Shown here one piece after another: positions 10,711 to 23,600 of a DNA stretch of 64,000 nt. The position numbers and the translations under genes were made by a program. The notes beneath the pieces are model-generated. The model was not told the DNA's origin. It ran no database searches and saw nothing but the letters and a program-made list of their open reading frames with translations. This stretch comes from Hyalella azteca (taxonomy: Eukaryota > Arthropoda > Malacostraca > Amphipoda > Hyalellidae): assembly GCF_000764305.2 (NCBI RefSeq), contig NW_025932990.1:7335-71334 (forward strand), in the 5' to 3' direction. Position 1 is the first letter of the stretch, and each line of letters opens with the position of its first letter.

Positions 10711-11518
10711 TTAAGGGGAGCATCTAGGGTAAAATTTATCTCGGCTATTTACGTACGGATCACTCTGAAACTTGGTACACATATGTAAAATAGAATTCTA
10801 AGACATTTTTGTTCGTGTAAATTTTTCGAAAAAAAATGAACGAAAACGTGAAATTCTTAGAAAACGGCCAAAAAAGGGGGTACCGTAGAAATCTATCTCC
10901 TCCTAGGATTTTCAAGCTACAACATTGAGACACATATCATTCGATGCGTAAAGACCATATCTAAAATGCAACATGAGGGTTTTTAGGATTTCTCATTTTT
11001 GTGGGTGTGGGAGCATTTTTCGTAAATTTTTCGAAAATTTTTCGATTTTCCCCACCGCCACCCCCCCTTTTGCGGAATAAAATCCAAACTATAACGAAAT
11101 TAGACAAACGCCCGTGTTACGTTCTAGATAATTTTGTTGCGCATCGAATGGTATATGTCTCATTGTTGTAGCTTAAAAACTCTAGGAGGAGATAGGTTTG
11201 CAGTGACAATAAGTCAATTTTTCAGTAGAGCCCGTCAAAGTCCCGCGCGCATCGGAATAGGCACTCAATGTAGCAAGGATACAAAACTAAACGTTACTGG
11301 AGCTTGATTCCAGTCAAGGATGGCGGGAGCGACTGCATGCACACCTCCTCATACGACGCCAGGCAACCCCCCTCCCTTTCATGATCTGTCGTGAACGCAT
11401 AAATCAACGTACAGAGATGGTTTTGGTACCGTTGGATAGATCAGAATGTCAGCTTTAAGATGAGACTAAAAACCGGAAAAGCCGAAATCCAAAATTTTAC
11501 CCTAGACGCTCCCCTTAA
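10711..11518. mobile_element. 808-bp TTAA-flanked foldback element (piggyBac-like, non-autonomous)
   Basis: Both ends read TTAAGGGGAGC-n-TCTAGGG and continue into GTAAAATTT, a 27-bp inverted repeat with one mismatch. TTAA lies on both sides. A second, internal pair of inverted arms (about 10885-10975 and 11125-11210) shares CTATCTCCTCCTAG, AAGCTACAAC and ATTCGATGCG. No ORF of note, so it would depend on a transposase elsewhere. Confidence 0.75.
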
Positions 11519-11855
11519 GAATGGAGGTGTGCGTAGGTGTCGTTACGCACAATTTCTTAGAGGATGAAGCGATAGAAACTCATCATGTACGGATAAAACG
11601 GCGAATTGTGAAGGATTTTTGTTGATACCTCTACCTAATATAAATAGTCGTGCTATTACTGAACAAATTTTCATCGTGTCCATTCCAGTGGCTCTTTAGT
11701 TTTGCATTAACGTTTGAAATTGCAAGCAAATGCTAAACATCCTAAAGTTTTATATATTATTATGTAATATTAGTATTATTAAATGCTAAAGTATTATGAT
11801 CATTAACTATAATCGGATCTTGTTAAGAATACGCACCCATGTAACATCTGGTCTG

Positions 11856-12140
11856 CAGGGTTGCCAGATGGTATTTTTTCTGGACAAATTCCACGATTTA
11901 ATTTTGTTTAAATTGTGCTTGCTTGCAAAAATTCATAGCGGTGCTTCCTCGTTAAATTTTGTAAGGTCCGAAAAAAGGAAAATGGAATTTTTACACCGGA
12001 AGCTATATTGAGCTGCAGCCTTATATATATATATTATATATATAAGTATATATGCAGCTAAAGTATATATTGAGCTGCAGCCTTTTTCAACCTTTTTTGT
12101 CTGCGGACTTTGCCTCTTTTTTAGGCCATCAGGCAACCCG
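11856..12140. mobile_element. hAT-like MITE, CAGGGTTGCCAGATGG ends, copy 1
   Basis: Left end CAGGGTTGCCAGATGG; right end, inverted, CCGGGTTGCCTGATGG. Between them are short direct repeats of gagctgcagcc around an AT microsatellite (12005-12085). A second copy lies at 44137-44376. The flanks agree at 6 of 8 bases by eye. Confidence 0.7.
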
Positions 12141-15100
12141 GCCTGGGGTGCTTATTCATAACAAGATTCCTAAAGTCATATCCATAGGCATTTCTAATGC
12201 AAAATTAAACTTGCCCAGCCAACCATTTTTTCAGCTCCTGATTTCTCGCGTCATTAACACTCACTTTCTCCCATTTATATATGTGTCTAAACTCTTGCTA
12301 TGACACCGTAATAAATTATCTAATTATTATTTTAAAAAATAGTGCTCTTTTGTGTCTCAGGAATAATTTAATTAATTCATTTATACATTTTTATCCGCAT
12401 ATATCCCAATAAAAAAACATACTAATTGGGTGGAGATAGGCAATGTTTACTGGGATAAAACGCAATCACTAAGATTTGTTCGCTATCAGTCAATTTAATG
12501 AGCTCTAGATATACTGTTGACCACTATTTAGTGAACCCTAAAAGGACTCGATGATGAAATAATTAATAAATTATATTAATGAAAGAAAAACTCGTCGGGC
12601 CGGACGACTGATATCAAAACTATATTTGATAACAGTTTTTTGATGATATATATGTATATATGTGCATCACTGAGTACAATATTTTCATATTATATTTAAT
12701 CATTCTATTGCATCGTTGGCTTTGAATTCATCATATCCCCAAGCCCAACAAATTTATTTATTTCAAATTATAACCAATTACACCCCTAATAAATTTATTT
12801 ACTCGTATGAAACAATTTTAACTGTTTGCTCCAAGGTTCACAGCAATATTTTGTTTACATCTTATTACTAGATAATTATTTATTCAAACTACTTTATTAG
12901 GGATTTTTTTCACCTTATGAAAAACATGAAAACAAAACTTATTGCGAATATGAGAAATCAAAATGGTTGAATATATGTATATTGGTGAATGAATTATCCA
13001 ACAGAAATGGCAAGTTCCCACTGATTCTATGATGAATGTAAGTTTATTGAATGATTATTTGTATATTTTGAACACATGTGTAGCATGAACTGCATACTTG
13101 AACGATCATGCATTATCAACTTTTTCTAAATCCTAAAAACTTGATGACATTGAATAGTTGTACCTTGTACACCGAATGGTAACTAGTGCACCGACCTGGT
13201 AACTGCTGAATTCCTCTTTCGTTACCTCAGCATTAATCAATGAGAAGATATTTTTATTTAGTTTGACTTCAGTTTCTGATGATAGTGGGAAGGTAATTTG
13301 CATTTCCATCCAACGTTTTATTTTACTTAGAAGCTGCGGGAGATCAAGAGTCCTCGTGATGTAAAAGGCAATGGAAGATCCCAAACCATACACAAATTAC
13401 TGTGTGGTATCACCGTGTCTAAGCTTTATATGTACATTAAACTGAAGACTATTCATTGTCCCATTATAGCCGGCTGCTGATACCACCAAAAAAATTTATT
13501 CTCTGGTGATCTTTAGAGCGTGTTATGAAGTATTTTAATTATAATTCCTTAATAAATTATTAAATGTGACCGGCTTATAATTGTGAAAGATACGCAGATC
13601 AGTTCTCAAGTGGCCAGATGTTAGCAAACTTTTAAAAATTAACTTTTTTTATTTAATGTACGTGGTGGCTTGAAAAATATTTTCTTGAATTAACTCAATA
13701 TACGAATTATTTCCAATTTACTAAAAATAAATGCAAATATGATATTTTCAAAAGTTAAGTTTGGCTTGTCAGTCTGATTTAAATCCATAGTGCAGTACGC
13801 CTGAGAATTCCATATTCATGAATAATATGATACGACATTTTCACCAAAAAAACATTCAACGTTTAAGTGCTGATACACGGCGATAGTGTTAGCTGATAGT
13901 GGAAGTTGTAAGTCTTTCTCATTTCAAACATCGGCCTGAAAACTGGAAGGAAAAGTATCAAATTTTACTTTACTTTTTTTCATTTTTTAAGAAAACTTTA
14001 ACAAAATCAAAAAAATTATTACTAAAAATTAAAAGAAATTATACAAATTTGGAAGTAAAGAGTACTTGCCGCTGCCGCTATCGGCTTCTACTATTCCCGT
14101 CTGTAATAAGCATCTACTTTCAACCAATTTTCAAGAACTCTAATGAATAAAAGTCCTGTATTATACAAATTAATTGAATAACAAAAATAATAAAAAAATT
14201 CGTACAAATGTGTACATGGCATCTGAAGTAAATTATGAGCAATTAGTGGAATAGAAGATTATGATAACATTTTATCTAACATTTGGGCTACTTATCTAGT
14301 GTGAGACTTGAGGTGTTCGTTAAGAATAGATAATTGACATATATGATGAATTGAATTAATATAAATTTTTCAGGCCTTGAAAACTAAGGTTTACTACCTT
14401 TATGGCTGAAGATACCTAGTTATGTTTTCTTCGCTGTCCTATTCCACAAACAACATCGTTCCACGCTGGCGTGTTAAATAAAGGTTTGATTCTTTCCGAA
14501 ACTATCTGCCTAATTTATGCCGAATATACAGCAAACATTTAGTAAATGAAAGCAAACAAATATTAAGTTCACAGAACGTATGAATTAAATTTTAATCAAA
14601 TTAATAAGCTATTATGAATCTTTCAGATGGAATTAAAATCGTTCACGAGAGGTAAGTGGTAGAAAAAAATTCTATTCCTTTTAATCAAGATGAATTCTAA
14701 TCTAATTCTATGCTTTCAATCAAGATAAATTTTAATTAAATTCCCACCTAAAAATCCTTAAAATTCTTGAGCAGGGATCCTGGTAATTATCCCTATTAGA
14801 TTTCCTCCCCCTAATGTACAATTATTGTATCCCTCCTTATTCCTTATTTTTGTCATTGTTATGGACGTAATAAGATGTACGTGTTTAATAAAATTATATA
14901 TTTTAGTAAATTATCTCCACCCTGCGCCTCAACCACGCAAATATCTAATAAAATATCTTCTCCCCTCAATATTTCCAACTTGACTACAATTCAGTTCTGA
15001 TACTATTAAGTGATGACGAGGATATAGAGTTCAATTAATATCATAATCTATTCGCTGAAATGTATCATCGAACAATTTATTGAAATGCTCAAACTATTTT

Positions 15101-16339
15101 GTTTGGCACAAATAAGGCCCTGAGAATACAACTTAGAGCGGAACTTAGAACTTCGGATTGCCTAAACTGAACGTATAACTCTACGGAAAGAAGACCGAAT
15201 ATTTAATTATCTAAGCCGAATTCACTTGAATGAAATGAACATAAAACACTCATAACATTCAATTATCAATTATATATCGCTCGTGCAGGCGATTTTACTC
15301 GGTCACGCAGACTGGATAAAAATTTTTAAATGTTCGATATAATAAAGATGGAGCATCAATTTCTTTCAATCTTTAACAGAATAGAATAGCATAAAATCTC
15401 CAACACAATATTTCCTATTTTTAACACTAGCAGTTGTTATTGCAGTAAGATTTTGGAATTTTTTTTTATATAATCTTCCCGTTGTAAAATTTGAAGTAAA
15501 AGATATGAGCGCGATTATTGCATAATACACTGAGAAAAATTAACGACTCATGTTGTCTAAATAGTGACACACTTTCCACAAGTAGCAAAAAGTGCATTGA
15601 AATTTAGACTATGGGTGCACTCTTTGCTCTGAGTGTACATGTCCATACATTAATGTACATAACATTTAATAAATAATGTACAAGCAGTTGTCAGCATCGT
15701 GGTAAACTTTCCTACTACAGATATTTTTCTTAATTCTGAGCTCATTAAAACGTTTCTTAATGAGCTTAAATTTATCATTTATTAAAACATATCATATAAT
15801 ATATAATTCGTACATTTTCTTTTATTTATTAACCGATGCTTTTAATATGTTTTCAAGTTAAGTGTTTACATGAACCCTCCTAAGAGAATGTGAGTATTTC
15901 CGGCGTAAAAGATGGATTTTTGTGTATTATTACCATTAATTTTGAGAAGAACTAAGCTAAAGCGAGGGTATTTCGCGTATAATAATTTTATTTTCATTTT
16001 GTATATGAATAACCGAGTGTCTTTATTAATTTGTGAACTTAAGCAATGACCGAGAAAATTTTTATGATGAAGTTTGCTTTACTTTAAAAGGCAAGTCAGA
16101 AATAATCTGTTTGCAAACAGTTCCATTTGAAATATTTTTCAAATTAAGTAGTTTTGCGCATCCATGTTTTTTTTAGAATTGAGTTCCAATCAAGATCATA
16201 AAATCTAAAGAATTGAAATTTCTGCTTTCCCCCGCAGGAATATATTTTTGATATATTTACCAGCTTGAACCAACTTAAATATTTTATATGAAGAGAATTT
16301 TCTACTGTTAAGTTACCCTATCCTTCGAACCTTAATAAG
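12141..16339. other. Long AT-rich intergenic stretch, no gene recognised
   Basis: Contains an 86-codon minus-strand open frame at 13133-13393 and an 83-codon plus-strand frame at 13899-14150, neither with recognisable motifs, and a partial MITE at 15530-15641. Nothing else seen. Confidence 0.4.
15530..15641 (-). mobile_element. CACTCAG-type MITE, diverged copy
   Basis: Starts with cactgagaaaa and contains TCTAAATAGTGACACACTTT, the inverted right end of the dispersed family; ends near gctctgagtg. Confidence 0.5.
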
Positions 16340-16560
16340 ACGTAGAATTTAAGCCGTGACCCTCGCCCCAAGAGTCAGTGCCGTGCGAGCAGTCGAGTGG
16401 GGCGGTGCGTGCCGGTGTCGTCAACTCAGTGGACAAGAGGCAGCTGCCTCTAAGTGCTCAGTGAGGCGGAAGGCGAAAATAGGTCGTTAACGTTGAAAAA
16501 TTGCCACCCTATAACGAGCTGCTGACTGCACTGACTCCACATTCGAAGAAATTGTAAACA
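16340..16560 (+). promoter_or_regulatory. GC-rich island, possible promoter/5' leader of the colmedin gene
   Basis: A 200-bp GC-rich island in very AT-rich surroundings, 2.8 kb upstream of the colmedin start codon and on no recognised repeat. It holds several TCAGTG words that resemble arthropod initiators (16374, 16426, 16459). No long frame is open. The colmedin N-terminal exon has an AG just before its ATG (19359-19360), which fits an upstream non-coding exon. Inference only. Confidence 0.3.
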
Positions 16561-16779
16561 ACACCAGAAATTAAGTTGATATTTAGAGTTAGCAATGAAA
16601 GAGAGTACGAGACTTTAATTCTTACTTTACGTCTGAGACTTTAGATTTAATTGTTAATTTAATTCAATAGTCAATCAACAACGTGACGCAGTCTTAACAC
16701 GAAAAATGTTTTGCAATTGTGTTGTGTGACATTTTTCGGTCTGGCCAAAATTGGTGGAATTGAAATTTCCAGCTTTGCC

Positions 16780-16875
16780 TTGCATCATTGGATAAAACTA
16801 AAATTGGTCGAAATTTGTAAAACAGAAATTGGTCATCATGGGATTGGTAAAACTGAAATTGGTCCCTACGCAGTG
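16780..16875. repeat. Short tandem repeat AAAACTGAAATTGGTC
   Basis: Four to five degenerate units with the core aaattggtc occur within a 61-codon open frame that has no other features. Confidence 0.6.
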
Positions 16876-18281
16876 ATTACATTTTTTTTATATTAGAAAC
16901 TAATCTTTGTTAAATACTTAATCAGATTAAGTGCGTGCCGGTGTCTACCCAACTATTCACTTAATCAATTTAACAATTGATTAGGTGAATAAGCTGCTGG
17001 GAATATTCAAGGAGCTCTTCAGTATGTATTTTTTAGATGAATGATATTGAAATTTGATAAACAACGATATAAAAAAATATGATTAGATAAATACTGATAA
17101 CTGTCGAGTTACTGGCACAGTAGAACTCTTAAGAAAATGCACAACTATTTTTTCCAAAAATATGTTTTTTGAGAAAAAGAAAACTACATTCGAGACATCA
17201 CAGAAAAAATTACAATGTTCTTCTAAAATGCTTTAAAAATTTTATGATTGTTAAACAATTCAAAATTTTTTTATTGGAAACCACATTTAAAGTAACTTTT
17301 TGCATTTATACCTGAATAATGAATCATTTCATGAATGAAGGTTAATTCAAATACATATATAAAATTTCTCCAGGGTCTATTCCATCAGAAATCAATTTAC
17401 TCGAATTTTTCAAATGATTATGTTTCCACTTTGCGAGAGAATATCCAGACGAGATTTTTCGAAGAAATATTACCCCACAATTTACGCACGCAATAATTCA
17501 CATGATATAATTAACTTTATTATATATATTTGCTTATTATTATAAGCTTGCCGATATAATCATTTATCAATCAATTATTCATTCTTGTTTCTCTCATCGA
17601 TAGTGATCAATTATAGGATATGATAGAATGCATATGAAATGAGGAAGCATTGAAAATTACTATATTCATTCTTTCACACATTTTTTTCAAGTTCCTATGA
17701 CAAACATTTTAGTTCCATAACACTTTCACTCACCACAAGATATTATGGGCCATTCAATGTATTAAAAATTCCTTGTTACCATATTTGTAATGCCAATGTA
17801 TTAAAAATACATTATGACCATATTCTCGATGACTATGTCCCAAAAATACATTCTCATCACTAATATACACGGAACAGCCGTACATAAAAGCCTTTATTTT
17901 AGTATACGCAAAAAAAAACTTTTAGCTCGCAAAAAAGAGGAGTCGGGATTTCCATGCTAGATTAATAATAACTTTTATCTAGGCGTTTCTCACATTGATT
18001 TCATTAAGTCACCATTAAACTATTATAAAGTAATATATGTCTAATGTAAGCAATAGAAAAAAGTTATTTCGGAAAATTCACAGAACTGAAGACATTATGA
18101 CATTTTAAACGAGCTTTACAGTAAATCATTTCAATTGTCTCAGTTGAGTGACATAATAAATGAATTAAATTATTGGTACGTCCTACCACCTGTAAAACAT
18201 CAAAGTTGAAAATTCCTGTACTAAACTGCAAGTTGCATTTTGAACGTACCAGCCCCTGAATTCAGAACAGACATTATTATT
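16876..18281. other. Intergenic, no gene recognised
   Basis: AT-rich with short repeated words (for example gtattaaaaattc / gtattaaaaatac at 17750-17850). Nothing supported. Confidence 0.4.
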
Positions 18282-19035
18282 CAGGGTGGGGCAGAACCGA
18301 TTGAGCAGTTTTGAGGCGAAATAAAAGAGTAATAGAGGTACATAAAGAAGATAGTTTATTTTCTTCGAGGTTAGCATAACATACCATTTAGAATAGTTAT
18401 GTTTTGAAAACAATATCAGGAAGATGGTGGCCGTTAGCTGCAACACACTGTTGGAGTCGTTCTCGGAGGAGGGAGTAACCGTGACAGTGAATTCCGATCG
18501 CTATGCTGCAATGTTGCAAAATTTCTTGCAGCCCATGATGAAAAACATTGTTGAAAATGAAGCATTGGGAGACGTGTGGTTCCACAGGATTGGGCTACAG
18601 CTCACACAGCCCGAATGTCACTCAATGTTTTGAAACGCATGTTTCCCGGACGTCTGGTGTCTCTGAGGGTTGATTTACAGTGGCCTGCGAGGTCACCTGA
18701 TTTGAGCATTTGCGATTTCTTTCTTTGGGGACATCTAAAAGAAAGGGTGTTCAGAAGTCGCCCTCACACCCTACCACAGCTAAGGGAACGGATTGTGGCT
18801 GAGGTTATGGCCATACCTCGCCATATGTGTGAATGTGCTGTAGGAAACTTCCGAGAACGGCTCCAACAGTGCGTTGCAGCTAACGACCACTATCTTCCTG
18901 AAATTGTTTTCAAAACAAAATTATTCTAAGTGGTATGTTATGCTAACTTCGAGGAAAATAAACTTTCGTCTTTATGTACCTCCATTACTCTTTTATTTTG
19001 CCTCAAAACTGCTCAATCGGTTCTGCCCCACCCTG
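18282..19035 (+). mobile_element. Rearranged Tc1/mariner-like element with long inverted arms
   Basis: Both ends are CAGGGTGGGGCAGAACCGAT. They continue as inverted arms of about 187 bp (18282-18468 and 18850-19035), far longer than normal mariner termini. The right arm includes the transposase C-terminus and 3' UTR; the left arm is an inverted copy of it. The middle carries part of a transposase: VNSDRYAAMLQNFLQP at 18487-18535, then QDWATAHTARMSLNVL, and WPARSPDLSICDFFLWGHLK at about 18690-18750 with the catalytic-region Asp of CDFF. A one-base loss near 18582 breaks the frame at the QD-ATAH motif, and the N-terminal DNA-binding half is absent. TA flanks the right end only. Dead element. 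Confidence 0.85.
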
Positions 19036-19362
19036 TATATTGTCACATTTACTTCGAAAATTTATTTTCAATATTGCAAATAATATTCTAACGCTGGCAG
19101 TTCTTCCAATTAAGCATACATAATATTATTATGTAGTCATAGTGTCGCTGAATTTTTTCTTATTATTGCAGGTTACAATCTAACTTTGATAGCTCCTTGA
19201 ATATAGTAAAGATACTATTATCTATTATAATATTTCTTTCGATGATACTCTATAGACAATCAGCTATAGTCTAAAATTGCAATTTACTAGAATTCAGCGC
19301 AGATATTATTATCTATCATCATACTTGTAATTTATATTCTAACATTGCCATCATACGTAGGT
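19036..19362. other. Region just upstream of the colmedin start codon
   Basis: AT-rich; contains repeated actattatctattat-like words. TACGTAG directly before the ATG could be an acceptor or plain 5' UTR. Confidence 0.35.
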
Positions 19363-20649
19363 ATGGGTTATGTCAAAGAACCCGAACCTGTAAGTTCTAA
19401 AAAAGGCTGGGATGTTACAAGATCAACAGCTGTGTTATTTGCACTTCTCTTGATGCTACAAGTGGGATCATTCGCTACATTGCTCCATCTCCTGAATATT
19501 AGCAATACTCAGCTCTCTACTGACCACCGAAACCTAGCCGAACAACTTCTACAGTTCGGAAATCAACTTAAAAAGTTAGGTCAACATTGGAAGAAAAATA
19601 ATCATGCCACGAGCAACATTCAGCACTCAAGTGTAAGCCAGAAAAATTATTTCCAATCCCTACCTGTGACCGATCAATTTGAACCACAACATGATTACTT
19701 GATTGAACTTGTGAACGGAAAGAACCAACGCTCTGGCGGCGAGGATGAAGGGGCCAGCCCTCCATATGCTAGAGGAAAATATTTCAGTAATGAAGTCAGA
19801 CAAAATTCCATGAAGGAAATTGAAATTTTTGGAAGCAGCACAAGAAAACTCAATGTTGGATCCAACAAGGAATCTGAAATGAGCAATTTCAATAATGATC
19901 GCTTTAGAGAAAAAACAGTAGCCTTTGAACCAATTGATGGGAAAATGGATATGGGAAAGCACTCAATAGAACAAGAAACTCCAAGAAAAGCTTGGGAAAG
20001 CAATGTAATTAATTCAAAGATGACAAACCATTTTAATTCAAATTCGGGATTGCAAACACCGAACCGTAGATCGAATGCCGAAGTACAAATTCATGAAGAA
20101 AAATCAGAAGTCCAAGATATTCCGCGCAAAAATTTCAACGGCAGTTTTGAATACGATCGCACCAGCAACCTACATCCGGAAATCATGATGGATTTTATGA
20201 ATATGAATAAAAAATCACATGCAAAAATTTTAGAATTCAATCAATTAAAAGACGGAGTAGGAAAATCCAATCAGGGGTTTAAAGAAATCTCCAGTGACTT
20301 TCAGAGTAACAACGAAGAAAGCGAACCGAAAAATTCACTTTGGTTCGTTTCCCAAGATGACCTGCCAAACGCGAAAAGATTCAACATCAATATCGATGGC
20401 CAACTTGTGCAAGATAATTCGCAAAGAAAGCATTCCCCTGAATTTCCTGAAAATCCTAATAAATTAGACATTGGTGTCCAAGAAGGCATTTTAGGAAGTA
20501 AAAGAATACTTAAAAGACCTGAACGATCGACGCTGCATTCAAAAATAAGAAGCTTGAGGTCCCTGGACACATACGAGGGTTTCCCTCAAGAAGGCACCGC
20601 TAGTGCTACGCGACCCTGGCTTGCCCTCACTGCTCTCAGCGACATCCCT
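19363..20649 (+). CDS. Colm: Colmedin exon 1: N-terminal tail, membrane anchor, stalk (residues 1-429)
   Basis: ATG at 19363 begins [20 protein letters not shown], followed by the anchor [20 protein letters not shown], then NISNT (possible N-glycosylation). The rest is rich in N, S, K, E, Q without Cys. An in-frame TTG lies further upstream, but the ATG is preferred. Ends at DIP before donor GTGAGT (20650), phase 0. Confidence 0.85.
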
Positions 20650-23600
20650 GTGAGTCTTAAATATAATTATATTATGAATTGATTTAAAATATTAGAATAA
20701 TGTTCTCTTTTTATGTTTTCTTTAGATTTTTTCTCCTGCGCTGTGAGTTAACGTCAGCGACACTTTGGTCACCACACTGCAGATATTGAGTCATGACTCT
20801 GTATAAATCACCGCTCGTAACTGAAAATCGTATAATACTGAACAGACCTATTATTTTTGGGTTTCAATTGCCGCATGTTAACTGCAAACATTTTATGATC
20901 TTAATAGAAAGTTGTTGTTCTATTTTATTTATAGAATAAATCGATTCTGCAGAAGGCCGGCAAAATAAGTGCGGTGCCGACGTAGTTTTACAGTCATTTG
21001 TGCACTGCCAGGCTTCAAGGTTAACTGAAATAAATTCAATAAATTATCTAGTCACGTTGCATGGACTTTATGCTTTCCCCTTACGAGAAAGAACAATGCA
21101 ACATAATTCTCTTGATTCAATTTCTCGGTTGAAGTTACTACTTCAAATCTCAGAAGCAACAGAGATTATTAAAAATAAATGAATAATTTTCTTTTAGAAA
21201 TTCTTCTTCTCTGAATTTGTCACAAGTTCAAATTTATTGTCGGCTCAACTCGAACTTTAGGCAAGGCATTCGTTTTAGATTTGTAAGACAATACATTATT
21301 TTTATATATCTCATAATAAGCACATAATATTTTAGAATACCTTAATTGTTCATATTATCTACAGTTTGAAAAACGATAACACAGGCAATAATTTCCCCAA
21401 ATAATCAATTAGTTACAACGCAATGATAGATATATTTCGAGTCAAGATCCCGTTACCTAAATAAATACCTACATTTTTTATTGTTATAATTTTAGGATCA
21501 TCTAAGCGATGCTATGTGATGTTTTTTATATTACTAGGGTACAATTTTCGCAATATCCTATTTTCAAGATTTTGTAAGAGCGATTTCTTCAGATTTCCTT
21601 TGAATGTAACACAACTCAACAACAACACGCTTCAGTAAAGGCCCTCAAGCTACCTCCACTTCCTGTGCACTCTGAGAAATTAGTGAGACTTTGTCCGAAT
21701 ATCGTTGCAACTTTTTTCCTTGAAATGTGTCTCTCTGACACAATTTGGCTCGGCAAAGAAGAGTATGGCATTCGGTTATTCTCGGCTCACGCTGCGGGTT
21801 AGAAACTGTTTAGATAAAATGATACATTAACTTTTCTCAGAGTATAATATTGTTGTTAAGACAGAAATTTTTGTATAAACTTTTTTCATACATGAACTTC
21901 TCACTTCGCGAAAAAAAAGTAATTTCAGATTTCACCGTCAGAAACATTTTTCCCGTATTTGCCGGACTCTTTCTCGCGAATATTCGCGCGTCTGCCACGT
22001 TTACTCAGAGCCAACCATTCGTACTCCCCTCGCCACTTAGCCCCAACCTGTGGACAACTAAAGACTTCCCCACTCTGCAAGTCATTTCTGCAAGTCATTT
22101 CTGCAAGTCATTTCTGCAATGCCTCACTCTGCAAGTCATTTCTGCAATGCCTCACTCTGCAAGTCATTTCTGCAACCATTTCTGTAATGCCTCACTCTGC
22201 AAGTCATTTCTGCAATGCCTCACGCTGCAAGTCATTTCTGCAATGCCTCACTCTGCAAGTCATTTCTGCAAGCCATTTCTGTAATGCCTCACTCTGCAAG
22301 TCATTTCTGCAATGCCTCACGCTGCAAGTCCTTTCTGTACCGCCTCACTCTGCAAGGCATCTCTGTAACGCCTCGTTCTGCAAGGCATCTCTGTAACGCC
22401 TCGTTCTGCAAGGCATCTCCGTAATGCCTCACTCTGCAAGGCATCTCTGTAATGCCTCACTCTGCAAGGCATCTCTGTACTGCCTCACTCTGCAAGGCAT
22501 CTCTGTACTGCCTCACTCTGCAGGCTTCCTCTTCGAGAAGTCACTCAGAAATTCTTCCGCCTGCAGAAAGTCCGCCGCTAACAGGGATCCTTTCCTTTCT
22601 TTTTATGGAGCTTAAGCATGACAGAATATTTTTCAGTTTCTTCGTTAGTTGTCACGGTGAGGGAAAATAACGCGCAGTTTTTCAATGGTGGAAGCTTTTC
22701 TCGCTTATTCATTATTCAGGATTGCATTTTTCAGTTTCCCCGCTCGCTGGAAGACGAAAATGTAATTTAACTCCAAACTCGTCCCGTTCTGACTCCATAA
22801 AAATCTAATTAGGCTCGAGATAAGCCAAGAAACAACTTTTTTCTCATAACTGGAATATATTCTCATTTGTCTCGTGTCGAAATTGATTTTTCAATATGAA
22901 TTCTGAGTATTTAATAATACTTTTCCCAGAATTTTTCTGTATACAAATGTATATTACTTAATCTGTTGGGATAAAAATTTATAAAAAAATCACCAGTTTT
23001 CTTATTAGGATCACAAGGTAAAATTTAATTCAATTATGCAATGAGGTTTATAGCGTTCGCGTAAGGGACGGCGATCCAATAAAATGTCAATGTCAATAAA
23101 TTAATTTCCATGCCGTGTGAAAAGTTGAAAAAAAGATCCCAATTTCTCATTTTCCGCAGAACGATAGATAATTTCCGCTTTCATAGTGCTTTCTTCCAAG
23201 CAATACGTACATAATCTAACTATAAATTCCAGACGAATGTCGAAGGAATATTATATTCCAAAAATACTTGATGAAAAATTATTACTGAACAATTTCAAAC
23301 TTGAACCCATATACATACATTTTTTTACCTGTATCATTAAAATCGTTCATTGAAACTTAACCTGATATCATGTAATATTTTATAAGGAAAAAAATAACAA
23401 ATTATTATGAAGAAAAACCACAATAAAGATGTATTAATTAGGATTGTTCCCCAGAAAAATGTGTACAAACGTAAACGTCATAAACCGAGAGGTGAGAACA
23501 CAATAATAGTAGTTATTATGCTGATAATAATAATTAATGATGATAATAATTGAAAATAATTATGGGAATACATAACAAAGTGATGTGTTCACAATTTCCC

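Noticed and set aside
13133..13393. 86-codon minus-strand frame
   Set aside because: No recognisable motif, no splice partners and no similarity to the genes or repeats here; could be chance.
21850..22670. Overlapping frames of 63-145 codons with a [12 protein letters not shown] repeat
   Set aside because: Minisatellite translation; the repeat shows no codon-position bias.
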